This document shows, piece after piece, positions 23,325-34,345 of a DNA stretch of 64,000 nt. The stretch spans positions 135,149,914-135,213,913 of the forward strand of contig NC_092809.1 of assembly GCF_040954645.1 (NCBI RefSeq), in the 5' to 3' direction. The notes beneath the pieces were generated by a model. It was not told where the DNA came from. It made no database searches and worked only from the letters and a program-made list of their open reading frames with translations. Within the stretch, counting starts at the first letter, position 1; every line of letters starts with the position of its first letter. This DNA comes from Diabrotica undecimpunctata. Lineage: Eukaryota; Arthropoda; Insecta; Coleoptera; Chrysomelidae. Both the position numbers and the translations under genes were made by a program.

Positions 23325-23690
23325 GAAAGGACAAAGAATTGCATTTATAAAATACCTTGTGAATGCGATCAGTTTTATTTAGGTGAAACATTAAGGCCAT
23401 TAAATGTTAGAATAAGTGAACATCAATCCTATATTAAAAATAGAGAATTTGATAGATCTCAAATATGTAAACATGCATGGAATAATGAACATAGGGTTCA
23501 ATGGAATGATTCAAATATAGTCCTAAAAGAAACGGATGGTAAAAAGAGAAAAATCAAAGAAGCGGCTCTAATTATGCTAAATGAGACCAATTGTGTCGCG
23601 AATTCCTCGGCAGAATGTAGTAGGATCTGGTTACCCATATTGAAAGAGGAAGTTATTAAAAAGAAAATACCAGTATTGGTAAGTCAGTAA
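23262..23690 (+). CDS. GIY-YIG endonuclease domain of Penelope-like element (right arm)
   Basis: Mirror copy of the left-arm frame, 142 codons, differing at a handful of residues after the arms begin. FYLGETLRPLNVRISEHQ replaces FYLGETSRPLNGRISEHQ, HAWNNEH replaces HAWDNEH, and the end has KKIPVLVSQ for KKITVLVSQ. It overlaps the left-arm frame in the central spacer because both begin in the opposite arm. It is a fragment of a retroelement polyprotein without its reverse transcriptase, so it is unlikely to be expressed as it stands. Confidence 0.8.
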   Translation: MFIVRFGLRSILSKTKPNNEQERTKNCIYKIPCECDQFYLGETLRPLNVRISEHQSYIKNREFDRSQICKHAWNNEHRVQWNDSNIVLKETDGKKRKIKEAALIMLNETNCVANSSAECSRIWLPILKEEVIKKKIPVLVSQ

Positions 23691-24260
23691 CATATAGAGA
23701 ATACATCATTTATATTTTTTAAATAACAAACATATAAAATCGGAATTTGGTATTTATTGAAGGTAAAATAAATGCAAGATCAAATACTTACCATGTCGGG
23801 ATAGTATTATGAGGTTTTTTCCTGGTTTTTCCCTCATAATTTACTATGGAATCACTAACAGGAGAATTTTACTGTCATCATGGCATGTATTTGTCTTTTT
23901 AAAGACGAATTACATGTTATGATCTTTTCTGACGGATATTCTCAAATTAAAGTTGATTTCATGTAATCGAATGAACTATCTTATAAGTAAAGTCGTCCCA
24001 GGAACGCAACTCAACAATATTGGCAATATCATTTTAAAGTCGTCTACTTTAAAATGTATAATGTATGTCTGAATTGTCAATATAGATGAGTCAGATAAAA
24101 TTAAATTAATAGAAGAATTTTCCACTAAGTAACAAAAACCAAATTTGTTTAATTTACTAATGTTTGTATTTTGAGAACGATTTCCGAAGTGGAAATTGAA
24201 ACGTCAATAAACGTATTTTAACCTTTAATTGTGGCTTATTCCCAGTTAAATAGTAATTAA

Positions 24261-24600
24261 TTTCCACTTTCTATCTGAGAGTCGTATACCTAATATTACT
24301 CTTTCCATTGCCCTTTATGCTGTGGCTAGTTTGTTTATGTTTGTCATAGTTAGGATCCAGGTTTGACATCCATATGTCATGGTAGAAATAATTCACTGGT
24401 TGAACACTGCTCCTCAAGTATTGAGGTATTTTATGGTTCTTAAGTATCCAACTGAGTTTTTCAAATTCTACCCATTCCAGCTTTGCATTTCTGGTGATTT
24501 CTGCACTTTTTTCTACAATTGTTGTATTCAAATCTGGAAGTAATCTACCAAATTGCTTGATTTGCATTTTCTCCTCAAGCGAGTGATATTTCACTAAGAA
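24261..24600 (-). pseudogene. LINE RT thumb region, right half of the interrupted copy
   Basis: Reading leftward from 24594: LEEKMQIKQFGRLLPDLNTT, EITRNAKLEWVEFEKLSWIL, NHKIPQYLRSSV, then in another frame STMTYGCQTWILTMTNINKL and ERVILGIRLSDRKWK, where the Penelope-like insertion interrupts it. The protein resumes at 22285. TYGCQTWIL is the LINE TYG.E.W motif. Confidence 0.75.
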
Positions 24601-24604
24601 ACAG

Positions 24605-25925
24605 CTAATTTTTTAATGCTGTTACCCACTCCCAGACTCATTGTACTATCTGATTTCTGCCGACGGGGTTAACAACACTGAACTGAATTACTAGAAAAGA
24701 AATTTTTTGAGAGCACAACCGTTCGGCCATTTTAAATACAGCCGAAATCCATCTGCTTTGGTCGTATCGGATGTTCCCTTCAGAATCATTGATCTTTAAA
24801 TGTGAGTTATTGTGAGTTAATATTTTATTTTATTTTACGAGTATTTAGTTAAAGTTTTTTCGAGGAATTCATATTTGGTTTCATTATTAAAAGTAATGTA
24901 TTTTTCTGCAATGAAAAGAATGTTATGTTTTATTCTTTCATGTACTATATTTTAGGCAGAAACGAAAAGCTTTACGTTTTTTACGAGATTATAGTTTATA
25001 TTGTATTTATTTTCAATGATTAATTTTTAAGACATTTTAAGAAATTATTAAATTAACTTTGTTCATTTGAGTTTTTTAATTCCAAGAGCTGTAATCTGCT
25101 TCAATTATAAGATTATTGACAACAATGTTTATTGTTATTTTTGAGTATTTAATTCATGTTGGCTAATTTTCGATATTGGCATGTATTAGTATATATATTT
25201 TTTTGAGTATTAATAAACAATTTTTCGAGGTTTATAATTTTATCCTTGTAGAGATGATATAAATCTTTGAAGCATTTTCTTAAATATGTTACCTTTTTTA
25301 CAGCTTATGGGTAAATATGTCGATTTACATGATTCTTGTTGATAATTCTTTGATATGTTTACTGACGTATTTTCTGATGTCTTTAAGAGAAAGATTTGGT
25401 TAGTTTATTAACTTCTGAGTTCCTTTATGAGTTTCAGGTTAAAACTCATTGGCGACCATTTTGTTTTGCAGTTTGTCTGTATTCCGTGTTTCTTGTCTTT
25501 CTTTGTCAAATTGTTATATAAGTATTGGTAAATGAGAAGCTTTTAAATATCTACTCTAGAGATTCCAAAAAGAAGATTTTATGGAAAATCTAAAAATATC
25601 TTAAGTGTGTTAAAAAAGCTCCAGAAAACGGTAGATACTGTAACAGGCATTATTGTCTAATACGTGAACAAAAAATGCGAAAAATAATGTTATAATAAAT
25701 ATGATCATGTTTCGAATTCAACTTCAAACAAAAAGTTTTCAAAACCAAAAATTCAGATTCTTGATTAAATCTGTGACTTCTACAATTTTCAAAGCAAAAA
25801 AGACGATGAATGGAGTGACATGGGGAATCTAAATTTGCATTCCACAACATATCAATTCATCTAGGCAAGAACCTTTAGTAAACTTGTTTCTAATACTCAA
25901 AACAAGTAAATAAAAATACAGAAAA
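24605..25925. other. No gene recognised
   Basis: About 1.3 kb of AT-rich DNA. A 66-codon frame at 25650-25850 (minus) shows no domain. No splice-flanked exon with recognisable homology was seen. Confidence 0.4.
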
Positions 25926-25930
25926 ACAAT

Positions 25931-26220
25931 TAGGATTTGATTTCAGTATAGTGCTTTCATTCATTCGCTTATACGTATTTCGTTCTCTCATGACTCTTCA
26001 CAGCGACTTTACATAAGCCCTAAACGTGAAATTTTTTATCAAAAGAAGTAATAATAAAATATCTTCATACAGACGCTACAAGGCCATCTAAGAATAAAAG
26101 CAAGAAAAGGAAAAGATTAATTTACGTTTAGGGTTTCTGCATAGTCGGTCTGAAGAGTCCTGAGAGGACAAAATACCTATAAGCGAATAAGTGGATGCAC
26201 TATAATAAAATCAAATCTTA
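25931..26220. mobile_element. Foldback MITE, ~290 bp
   Basis: The ends are imperfect inverted repeats about 80-90 bases long. The left begins taggatttgatttcagtata and the right, reversed, begins taagatttgattttattata. Both arms contain variants of attcgcttatacgtattt and ctcatgactcttca. No coding capacity. Related pieces lie at 34997-35069 and 36268-36380. Confidence 0.8.
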
Positions 26221-26348
26221 AGTGGTGTTTTGAATTAATTTTTTATTAGGTATTTGTCTTACTTTTTTACAATTTTTACTTCATGCAAAAAATTTAAAGT
26301 TTCAAAATTCTTTCCTAAACAATACCAAAGAGAATGGAATGTATAAAG

Positions 26349-26354
26349 TTTATT
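26349..26354 (-). promoter_or_regulatory. Poly(A) signal AATAAA for the nucleoredoxin-like gene
   Basis: AATAAA on the minus strand, about 105 bases after the stop codon of the terminal exon. The spacing is plausible for a short 3' UTR. Confidence 0.6.
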
Positions 26355-26400
26355 CTATAAAAAAATTAAATAAAATCTTAGGATAAGTACAAAACATTAG

Positions 26401-26402
<2 letters not shown>

Positions 26403-26434
<32 letters not shown>
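26403..26434. repeat. (AT)n microsatellite in the 3' UTR
   Basis: About 16 AT units between the stop codon and the putative poly(A) signal of the nucleoredoxin-like gene. Confidence 0.95.
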
Positions 26435-26436
<2 letters not shown>

Positions 26437-26458
26437 CCTATTCCCTAAAACTACATAA

Positions 26459-26835
26459 TTAACGATTTTTTGTAGCCTCTACCTTATCCTCGATAATATC
26501 TACAAATTGAAGTTCATTTTTTAACATTCGGTTAACAAACTCCTCAACACTTTCGTTATTAATTTCCACTCCGTACTCCATAACTGCCAGTCGCTTTTTG
26601 GGTAGATCTATTGCAACCAAAAGTGGTACGACATCGTCCAAACCAACGATATCTCTTAGAATGTCGGAAGATTCGCTGTCAGTTCCAATAAGAAATTGAA
26701 TGCATGGGTCGTCTTCTATACTCAGAAAGAAGTCTTCTTGAGCTGAATTAAAGTTGATGTTGTTGGTTTTGTAGTAGTTTTCGGCTGCTGGAGAGAGAAC
26801 AGACTCAGCGAATTGGACTTCAGTATCTTCTCCAT
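26459..26835 (-). CDS. Nucleoredoxin-like gene, terminal coding exon
   Basis: C-terminal exon of a nucleoredoxin-type protein, a thioredoxin-fold oxidoreductase whose vertebrate homologue regulates Wnt signalling through Dishevelled. The acceptor ctctttttttag precedes 26835. The exon opens mid-codon (G|AT, Asp) and runs 124 residues to TAA at 26459. It reads DGEDTEVQFAESVLSPAAEN, PCIQFLIGTDSESSDILRDI, VGLDDVVPLLVAIDLPKK and VEEFVNRMLKNELQFVDIIE, colinear with the C-terminal domain of animal nucleoredoxins. The phase fits the donor at 41285, leaving a 14,450-base intron. A second AG 16-18 bases upstream would add MTYSFL but breaks the phase. No disabling mutation, so this is probably an active host gene. 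Confidence 0.88.
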
Positions 26836-26859
26836 CTAAAAAAGAGTAAGTCATCTATA

Positions 26860-27485
26860 ATAAAAAGGTTATTAAAATCTAGGTTTGTAGACTCCAATGG
26901 TTTATATAGAATCCTAAAAAAGAGTGTTACAAAAACTAAAAAAAAAAGAAAACACTTTATTATAGAAAGTGAGATTTTACAATTGGTTTTTAATTCCACA
27001 AAGTTTGCATTTTTGTAGAGTATCTTTATTATTGATAACGTTATTGAAATGTTAATGTTGTTTTAAATTTGTTAATGCTGTTTACTGGCAGCATGTTTTT
27101 GTCTATCATCATGATGGGATAAATGGGCGACTACAAACTCCCCCATGTTACCTAGATTTTAATGGGTTCAGTTTGATGGTAGGAATAAAAGCGACTACGA
27201 ACTGCCCCACGCTACCTAGGTACTTAGATAATATTTTTGTGAACATATATAGTTTTTATTTTACTTTATTGTATTCAAAAAGGAACAGAATTCCCATAGC
27301 ATGAACGAAAATTTTAAATGATTAAATAATAAAACTATAACAATATAATCGAATAAAGTTTATTTATAAATCTACATTAACTTATACACAATAAGAAAAA
27401 CTACTGTTAAACAATAACAATGCTCAATTCTAATGTCTGATTAGTGATTAAAATAAGTAAGAGTGAACACTATATTTTAGATTTT
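26860..27485. repeat. Non-coding stretch with a 64-bp-spaced direct repeat
   Basis: Two diverged 29-base units, 27127-27155 and 27191-27219, share gcgactac, aact, cccca and tacctag blocks. No gene is recognised here. Confidence 0.55.
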
Positions 27486-27489
27486 AAAA

Positions 27490-27970
27490 GTTAGCTGCAT
27501 AATAATTGCAAACTAACCTAATGAAGTCTAATTTAGTAATGTTTCGATTAACGTAATATTCATTTAGCCTATTTTCAATAAAATCAACTTTTCTTTTCGC
27601 CGTTTTATCAAGTTTTTAACTTAACTCAAAATTTAACAAAATGTCTGTAAATCTAAATATGTCAGGATGTAATTTATAAAAACATTCGTTAAATTTCGAC
27701 GAAAATAAATCACATGCGTTTGTAGTAAATATAAGAGATGATGAATTTGAAGTCCACATGTAAGGTTAGGTATCTTCCGTTAAATAATTATCAACTCGGT
27801 AATCACAAAATTGCAAAACTCTGTCATCTTCTGGCATAATATTAAAAAGTTCATCAGAAAAAAAGTCACCAACATCATTTTGATCTAAATAAGGAATGCC
27901 GAAAAACAATTTTAAATATTTTCCAATAACAGTTTGATTTTTATATTTCGAGGACAAACCTAAATTTTGA
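27490..27970 (-). pseudogene. MULE-like transposase fragment
   Basis: One minus-strand frame with a single TAA runs from about 27966 to 27617: IGKYLKLFFGIPYLDQNDVG, DFFSDELFNIMPEDDRVLQF, CDYRVDNYLTEDT, stop, then MWTSNSSSLIFTTNACDLFS and KFNECFYKLHPDIFRFTDIL. The pattern of an acidic segment followed by T.N.C..F...FN..FY..HP is that of the C-terminal part of Mutator-like transposases paired with FLYWCH-type domains in arthropods. The catalytic core is not present. Confidence 0.6.
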
Positions 27971-28562
27971 ATTTTTCGGTACCAATTTTGTGTTAAATAA
28001 AATTTGCAACAAAAAATAATAATGTCGGGTCACACTAACTTGGCTGCATTTTGAATTGCTATTTCAATTTATTTATATTGTTATTAATGTATCAAAAGTA
28101 GTTTTGTACGATTGCTGTGATTTATTTATTAACAAACAAAATACTAGAGGAACATAAAAACTATTTTTGTAGCCACGTATAGTCAACATCTGACAAAAAT
28201 ATTCTACTTTATACAAAAAGAATCTACTTTATACAAAAAGTAAAGATTTGTAAAAATATTTATATTCATAAATTATTAATAAAAGTTCTCCCCTTTGACT
28301 AAACATAGTCGTTGAATTCGCCATTTAAAATTTAAACACTAACGGACAAAACTATACCGTAATACTTACAACTGAAGTAAATAATTGAAAATATTTATAT
28401 TCTTACTTTCAACTATAATCAAATTTTGAATTTCTGGTTATTAAGACTTAATCCCCAACTTTCTCGGCGAAGGGGCAGCAGGTATTTGGGATTAAGTAGT
28501 TGGTGGGACCCAGGTAGTTGGTGGGACAGTTAGATAACCCCGGGATAAATATATACATATAG
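27971..28562. other. No gene recognised
   Basis: AT-rich spacer. Near 28443-28560 there is a locally GC-richer patch with two copies of agttggtggga (near 28497 and 28516). No coding signal. Confidence 0.4.
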
Positions 28563-30837
28563 GTATAGTTTATTTCACGAAAAATGGTTGAGTGCTTAAT
28601 GATTGCAATAAAACCCGACCGCAAGTACCCCAGCTTAGTCAACATTAGTTGAGCAGGTAAGTATTCAGGTAAAATTGAAGCTACTGTGGAGTGTCGTTAT
28701 CTTATTTGTATAACAAATTCCTGGTAATATAAAAACGATTAAAAATCGTATAAAATTATAAAAACGATTAGAATACATTTTATTTCATAAAGTTGTAAAC
28801 ATTTTAACAGTGAGTTTCACTATCAATGGTTAATCTTTTAATGACCACAATAAATTTGTTGATCGTTAAGTATTTCCTGGAATAATTATACAGGTTCCCT
28901 CTATTCTGTATAATTTGTAAAAGTATATAAAACCGATGAGAAACTTTTAAATATACATTTTGTTTCATTTAGTTGAAAGTGTTACAAGTGTTACCAGTGT
29001 TATACCTATTTATACCTATAAAACAGCATTATGTGGCGTCCGTGGAAAAACATTGATGGTGCTTGTTCCAGTGTTCCAGCAAAGAAAAAGCATTTATCTG
29101 CTGACGCTAGAGAAATCGTAAAAACAATATTATAGTTCTTTACTTACAAGAGGACTTAGTGCTAATACTGCTGCCAGTGAAATATCTGATTTAACGAAAA
29201 TACCTCTAACCACAGTGAAAAGAATTACATCAAATCCCATTAAGTCAAGAAGGAAGCGTAAGTATGCCGGTTCTACCAAATGTATTGACGAAAGTGATAA
29301 GGACTTAATAAGACGAAAAATTTACATAATGTACAAAGAGCAACGGATACCTACATTAGATGCTTTAAAACAACGGCTTACTAATGATGATACACAAATA
29401 AACTATAGCCGCATTAGTCTTTGAAGGATTTGGTCTAAAATGGGCTTCAGATATCGTACAATTGACAAAAGGCAAGTGCTTATGGAGTCCCATCGTTTAC
29501 AAAAGTGGCGTACTGAATATATAACTTCCATAAGAAAGTACCGTACAGAAGATCGACCAATAATTTATCTGGACGAGACATGGTTTGACACTCATAAAAC
29601 ACCATCCAAAGGATGGTCCGATTCTTCCAACAGGTGTCAAACAAAAGCTCCATTAAACAAAGGGAAAAGAATAACAATTTTACATGCAGGATCAGAAAAT
29701 GGTTGGGTCCCAAATGCCTTATGGCTTTCTGCAAAGAACATTAAAGACTCCTGCGTGGACTACCATGAGGATACAACCTAAGAGCTTTTTGAGCAATGGT
29801 TTAAGAATTGTCTTATACCTAACCTTCCTCAAAATAGTGTGATAGTAATGGACAATGCAAGTTACCACAGTCGTCAATTACATAAATCTCCAAGTGCAAA
29901 TAACACGAAAATTGAAAATCAAAACTACCTGTTAGAAAACGATATATATTTTGAAGAAAGTTATTTAAAAAATGAACTGTTAGAAGTGTTAAAATCATTT
30001 TCTATTAAAAAAGTATATGTTTGTGACGCATTGGCCAAGGACATGGGACATACGGTGTTACGGCTTCCGCCCTACTATTGTTTATTTAATCCCATAGAGC
30101 ATATGTGGCACCTACTAAAGTCAAATGTTAGGTCACAAAATGTTTCTCCGACTTTAAGTGGTAGTGTAGTCGAATTAATAAGGAAATGTGAAATGATATC
30201 TCCCCAGAAAATTGGAAAAATTCAGTACGCCATGTAATGAACGTAGAAAATTCATATATGTTACTTTGAATCACATAATTAAACCAATTGTTATTAATTT
30301 TGAAGAGGATAGCGACAGCGAAACAGAATTAGGTATTTAGGAATTCATAAATATATTTTGGTTATTTTGGGTCTTTTTTTTTGTATATATTTTTCTATAT
30401 TTTTTTTTTCAATTCATCTATTTTTTGTACATTATGTATTCGTTTGTATGTATATACTGTAAATAGAACTATTATTACTGTACATTTTTAACGATATCCG
30501 ATTAGGAAGAGCAAAAACTTTTAAACACGCCAGTTTTTTGCTGACAGTCCTAAGCCTGTAAAAGTGTGAAGGAAAGTCCCTTTCTGAATTTAGATCCATA
30601 TACTACAATTATTCACGTAGAACAAAAAAACTACTTTCTTCATGTTAAAAATTGTTCAATTATCAAGTATATTCACTTGAACAACCTGAAAATACCAATG
30701 AAATATATTAAATAACAAACTTTCTGAAGTGCGACCCTGTGTACTTCGGTAGTTTATTGAGAGACATTTTTATACACAATAGGATCAACTCAGGTAACCA
30801 TTAAGCACTTAACCATTTTTCGTGAAACAAACTATAT
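28563..30837 (+). mobile_element. Tc1/mariner-group DNA transposon with ~41-bp terminal inverted repeats
   Basis: The left terminus 28563-28603 and the reverse complement of 30797-30837 share tatagttt, tttcacgaaaaatggtt and agtgcttaatg with only a few mismatches. Similarity may extend a little outward on both sides. The 2.3-kb interior holds one long transposase gene in the plus orientation. The element lies within the last intron of the nucleoredoxin-like gene, in opposite orientation to it. Confidence 0.85.
29031..30237 (+). pseudogene. DDE transposase, Tc1/mariner group with long D2-E spacing
   Basis: Starts MWRPWKNIDGACSSVPAKKK at 29031. A one-base shift near 29133 leads to GLSANTAASEISDLTKIPLT, a helix-turn-helix. 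The rest is in one frame with a TGA at 29422-29424 and a TAA at 29779-29781. Core motifs: IIYLDETWFDTHKTPSKGWS (first Asp), SVIVMDNASYHSRQL (second Asp), RLPPYYCLFNPIEHMWHLLK (Glu). I count 81 residues between the second Asp and the Glu, against 34-41 in ordinary Tc1/mariner. From memory this matches a group described with DD82E spacing; that naming needs checking. About 400 residues, all three catalytic residues kept. Confidence 0.87.
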
Positions 30838-30839
30838 CT

Positions 30840-31960
30840 AATTACATAGGTATCTACAAATATAACTAAGGCAATAGAATAGTGTGTGTTATCTTTTTGT
30901 AACCTATGTAGGTTTGTAAATGCGCCAGCTATTATGTTAGTATTAAATAAAACTCGTTTTTTACTTGTGTCATCTATAATCTTATGCAAAATAAAAAAAC
31001 GTTTTAGGAACGTTTTTTGCAACTTGGGTGTAACGCATACCCATATAAATCTAACTTAAGGGTACGTTTACAACGGAGACCATCGCATCATATCCTCGCC
31101 CAAAGCATAGCATTGACAGTGAAAGCTCGCATTTAAAATAATGCATTTATTTTACCTGGCGATCGATAAGATAGTCAGAGCGAGGGTCGGTGGTCGGCGC
31201 CTCGTAGTGTCGATCGTAGAGTACTAGGCTCGAGGAGCGAAAAAATACTAAGCTTGAATACTATGGTCCAAGTCTATGCTCCGATACCTGGTTCGAGGCT
31301 GGGCGCTGCGCTTTAACAGTGAACGCTGCCAGTTTTAAAATAATGATATGATTCAAGAATGAAATAACAAAAGGTAAAATCATAAAAACAATCATAAAAA
31401 ATTGGAACAACATAATCATGCATTATCAAAGCAAGTCTGTTGTCTTGAACAAGATATACCAGTTTAAGAAAGAATTTGCAGACAGTGGTAAGGTCCATCT
31501 ACATCATACCACGACGGTGATGAAATTTAGAAAGATACACCAGACTATTTTTAAGACCAAAAATATCGAAATTATTATACATACTATGGTGAAAAAAAGG
31601 GCCCATGATTTTATTAGGAAAGGGGCAGGAAAAGACAGATTGCAAGGTTGTCTTGCGATATGTGAAGGTTTCAGTTGAAAAACTAATACTACAACAGCCA
31701 TAAGATCATTAAGGAACATCAAGGATGGTAGAATTTTAATTTTAATAAAGAAGAAAACCGCTGCACGGAAGAAAATCAGGCCACTCCTCGGTCATAACAA
31801 ATTAGGATTGATAACTTTCCAGTTAGGCAAACAATAAAAAACAATAAAAAAAAAGTTTTTAATGACGCCTTCTAAAGCACAATAGATAAACGAAAAGTAT
31901 CTCAAAAATGGGAGAGCTTCCACAAGGCATGATGTAAGAAAATGTTATGTTCTGTTACCC
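30840..31960. other. Intron DNA with a ~200-bp-spaced direct repeat
   Basis: Around 31115-31150 and 31316-31350 a segment beginning acagtgaa and ending taaaataatg is repeated, flanking a GC-richer block (31150-31320) unlike its surroundings. It may be the ends of a small non-autonomous element. The 86-codon frame at 31418-31678 has no recognisable domain. Confidence 0.4.
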
Positions 31961-31964
31961 CTGC

Positions 31965-32800
31965 TAATCTACCTATACTTAGAGAACAACTTAGAGAACA
32001 TGGCAGGACAGGAGGCGTCAAAATAGAAGGTTAGATCATAGACAACCTAAGATATGCCGGTGACACTGTCATCATCGCAGAAACCATGAAGGAGCTGCAA
32101 ATACTAATGGATAGAGTGCATGAGACAGGTCGCATATGGGGCATTAATTTTATCACTAAAAAAAAGATTGATGGCTCTAGGTAAAATTAATATACAATCA
32201 ATCCCGAAAACAATTAATGGTTGCAAAGTTGAGATGGTTACATGCTTTAAATATTTGTTAAGTTGAAAATACATGCTATGAAGAGACAATGGCGAGGATT
32301 GAAATGGTACGCAAAACATTTCGTGAAAGAATACTTACCACCACAAATAAAAAACTCTCGATTAACATATGATTACGAACACTCAGATATTACATTATGA
32401 AGCATTTTTCTTTGCGGAGGTGAGAAATGGACGCTTAAAAGTGATATCATGAATAAAATAAAAGCTTTTTAAATGTGGTGTTACCGACACATCTTCCAAA
32501 TTTCCTGGACAAGGTTGAGAAATCCTGATAATTGTTAAAATCAGCAAGGTTAGCTACTTCAGTCATATAATAAGATTCAATAAATATTATATCCGTCACT
32601 TACGTATCCAAGGCAAAGTTAGTGGTAAAAGTTGGATAAGCCGTGAAAAACTCTCATGGTTACGAAACATACGACATTGGACGACTGAACAGTGAACAAG
32701 GAGTACAGCAGTTATTCCGTGCAGACCAATTCAACGAATTTGTGATTGAGATTGTCCAAGCTTAAAAGCAGGCATAACACAACAGGAAAAAATCGTTTGG
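31965..32800 (+). pseudogene. RTE-like LINE RT relic
   Basis: Plus strand: LREHGRTGGVKIEG, stop, IIDNLRYAGDTVIIAETMKE (catalytic YADD changed to YAGD), LQILMDRVHETGRIWGINF, then with frame changes FLCGGEKWTLKSDIMNKIKA and MWCYRHIFQISWTRLRNPDN, and a decayed C-terminus to about 32790. The family resembles the minus-strand copy at 36.4-37.4 kb. Several stops; not functional. Confidence 0.78.
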
Positions 32801-32804
32801 TAAG

Positions 32805-33495
32805 TATATTAGGAATTATTATCTTACATCAGACAGTAATAGTATAATTAACTGAGTTTTTATTTAAGACCGTCTGTTATTGAATTGACCATTCCTCGTA
32901 CACTACACTGAATCAGTAACCAGCTACTCATGATTTGTTCGAGTCTAAAAAAATATTTAAAGAGTACCAAAAATTCTGAAGTAGGCATTTATGTACCGTT
33001 TGGGTTTATAGTGAGAGCTATACACACAAAATGAAGAAGTTAATAATCATTGTGATTTCACAAGAAGAATGTTGACCCCAAATAAGAAAGAAATTTGATA
33101 TAGCAGTCAAGATGGGTTTTTCCAGCAAGACCACCCTGACTTTCTTAATAATCTAAAAAGGTTTGTACATAGTGACTAACAAAATGTAAAATGACCGCAA
33201 AACTCTTTTGATTACTTTATACAGTGTGTTTCAACAAAAATTTTAACCCCTTAGAAACTCAGAAACCAAGAGTTTCTTCAAAATTAAATAAAAAAACTCA
33301 AATTTATATTTGAAGGGGGACGATTTATCATGCAAAATTCATGCCCCTACTGCCCCGCATCAGCCACTCGCTTTTTTTTTTGAAGGTATTTTGATAGGTA
33401 TTTTTTTTTCGGAATAACTTTGAATAAAATTTTGGATTTAACTAATTTATTGGTTGAACACAGTAATAACAATAAACATTATATTTCTATAAATT
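32805..33495. other. No coding gene; left flank of a mariner-type relic
   Basis: AT-rich. tactttatacag at 33213-33224 is the exact reverse complement of 34468-34479 and may mark the outer ends of the mariner-type relic between them. Confidence 0.4.
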
Positions 33496-33499
33496 AGAA

Positions 33500-34345
33500 A
33501 ATTAAATGTTCAAAATGACCTCATGTGACCTCCACACAATAATACAGTATATTTTCAAAGCCTCTTCGTACATTTACAAATACCTCCGGTGTCAATATTA
33601 GGCACTCTGTCATAATGCTTTGTCGCAACTCTGCAAGTTCTGCACGGGGAGTGGCGTATATTTTTGATTTTAGGTATCCCCAAAAAAAATTCAAAGGCGA
33701 AAGTCTGGTGATCTGGTCCGCCACTCTATAGGACCCCTTCTGCCAATACAACGCCCTGGAAAACGTTGATTCAAAAATTGTCTTAATAATTATTCAAAGA
33801 TTAATATCAGATTTCGATGTATCAGTGATGCGAAGTTGTTCCGTTGAGATTTCCTTCAAGAAATAATGGTCCAATAACGAGATTCCCTAAATTGCCAACC
33901 CATATATTTAATTTTTGAGGTGTGTGTATGTGTCTTTATTATTAAATGAAGATTACTCTTACTTCAATAACGACAATTATGTCTATTAACCTCACCATTT
34001 AACATAAAATTATACTCGTCGGAAGAACACATATTGTATAATCGATGTTGGTTGTTATTTATGATTTCATCAAATTTTTCACAAAATTGAAGCCGACGAT
34101 CAGGATCATATTCGTTTAATCTACGAAGTAATCGTATTGTATAAGGGTAAACTTTATTGAATTTTATAATTCAATAAACACTAGATGCTGATACAACAGA
34201 TGCACGAGATATTTGTCTGACCCAATACCGCCACTTCAACTGCTTCATTTTGCCTTCGACGGTCTACTTCCTGCTTTGTGATATTAACGTCACTGAACGT
34301 GACCGGTAGCTTCAAACTTATCAGTTAAATGTTTAAACTATTGAT
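33500..34345 (-). pseudogene. mariner-type transposase relic
   Basis: Minus strand, from the 5' side: blocks resembling RRQNEAVEVAVLG, then near 34000-34080 YNMCSSDEYNFMLNGEVNRH (first catalytic Asp region), then NIWVGNLGNLVIGP and FLEGNLNGTT, and the open frame at 33521-33751 with SPLNFFWGYLKSKIYATPRA, ELRQSIMTECLILTPEVF, RRGFENILYYCVEVT. PLNFFWGYLKSK corresponds to the mariner PLDFFLWG block, with the last catalytic Asp changed to Asn. Many frameshifts. The C-terminal motif GHFEHL follows just past the stop. Confidence 0.75.

Larger units (their letters stand above)
22274..24272. mobile_element. Penelope-like element arranged as a ~0.96-kb inverted repeat
   Basis: Arms 22322-23284 (minus) and 23302-24263 (plus) are near-exact reverse complements around a 17-base spacer. 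Over 180 bases compared by eye there were three mismatches. Each arm carries a GIY-YIG endonuclease frame plus ~600 bases of 3' flank pointing outward. A direct repeat tttccactttct at 22274-22285 and 24261-24272 fits a 12-bp target duplication. The left side has 36 more element bases (22286-22321), of which 27 recur at 52609-52635. It sits inside a LINE whose reading resumes across the junctions. Confidence 0.88.

Noticed and set aside
25650..25850. 66-codon minus-strand frame with several Cys and His
   Set aside because: Cys/His spacing does not fit a known zinc finger, and no flanking splice sites or homology were seen.
26459..26854. Start codon at 26854 as the true beginning of a 131-residue protein
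   Set aside because: The splice acceptor at 26836-26837 joins in phase with the exon at 41286-41376 and restores the nucleoredoxin order. The six extra residues lie in the intron.
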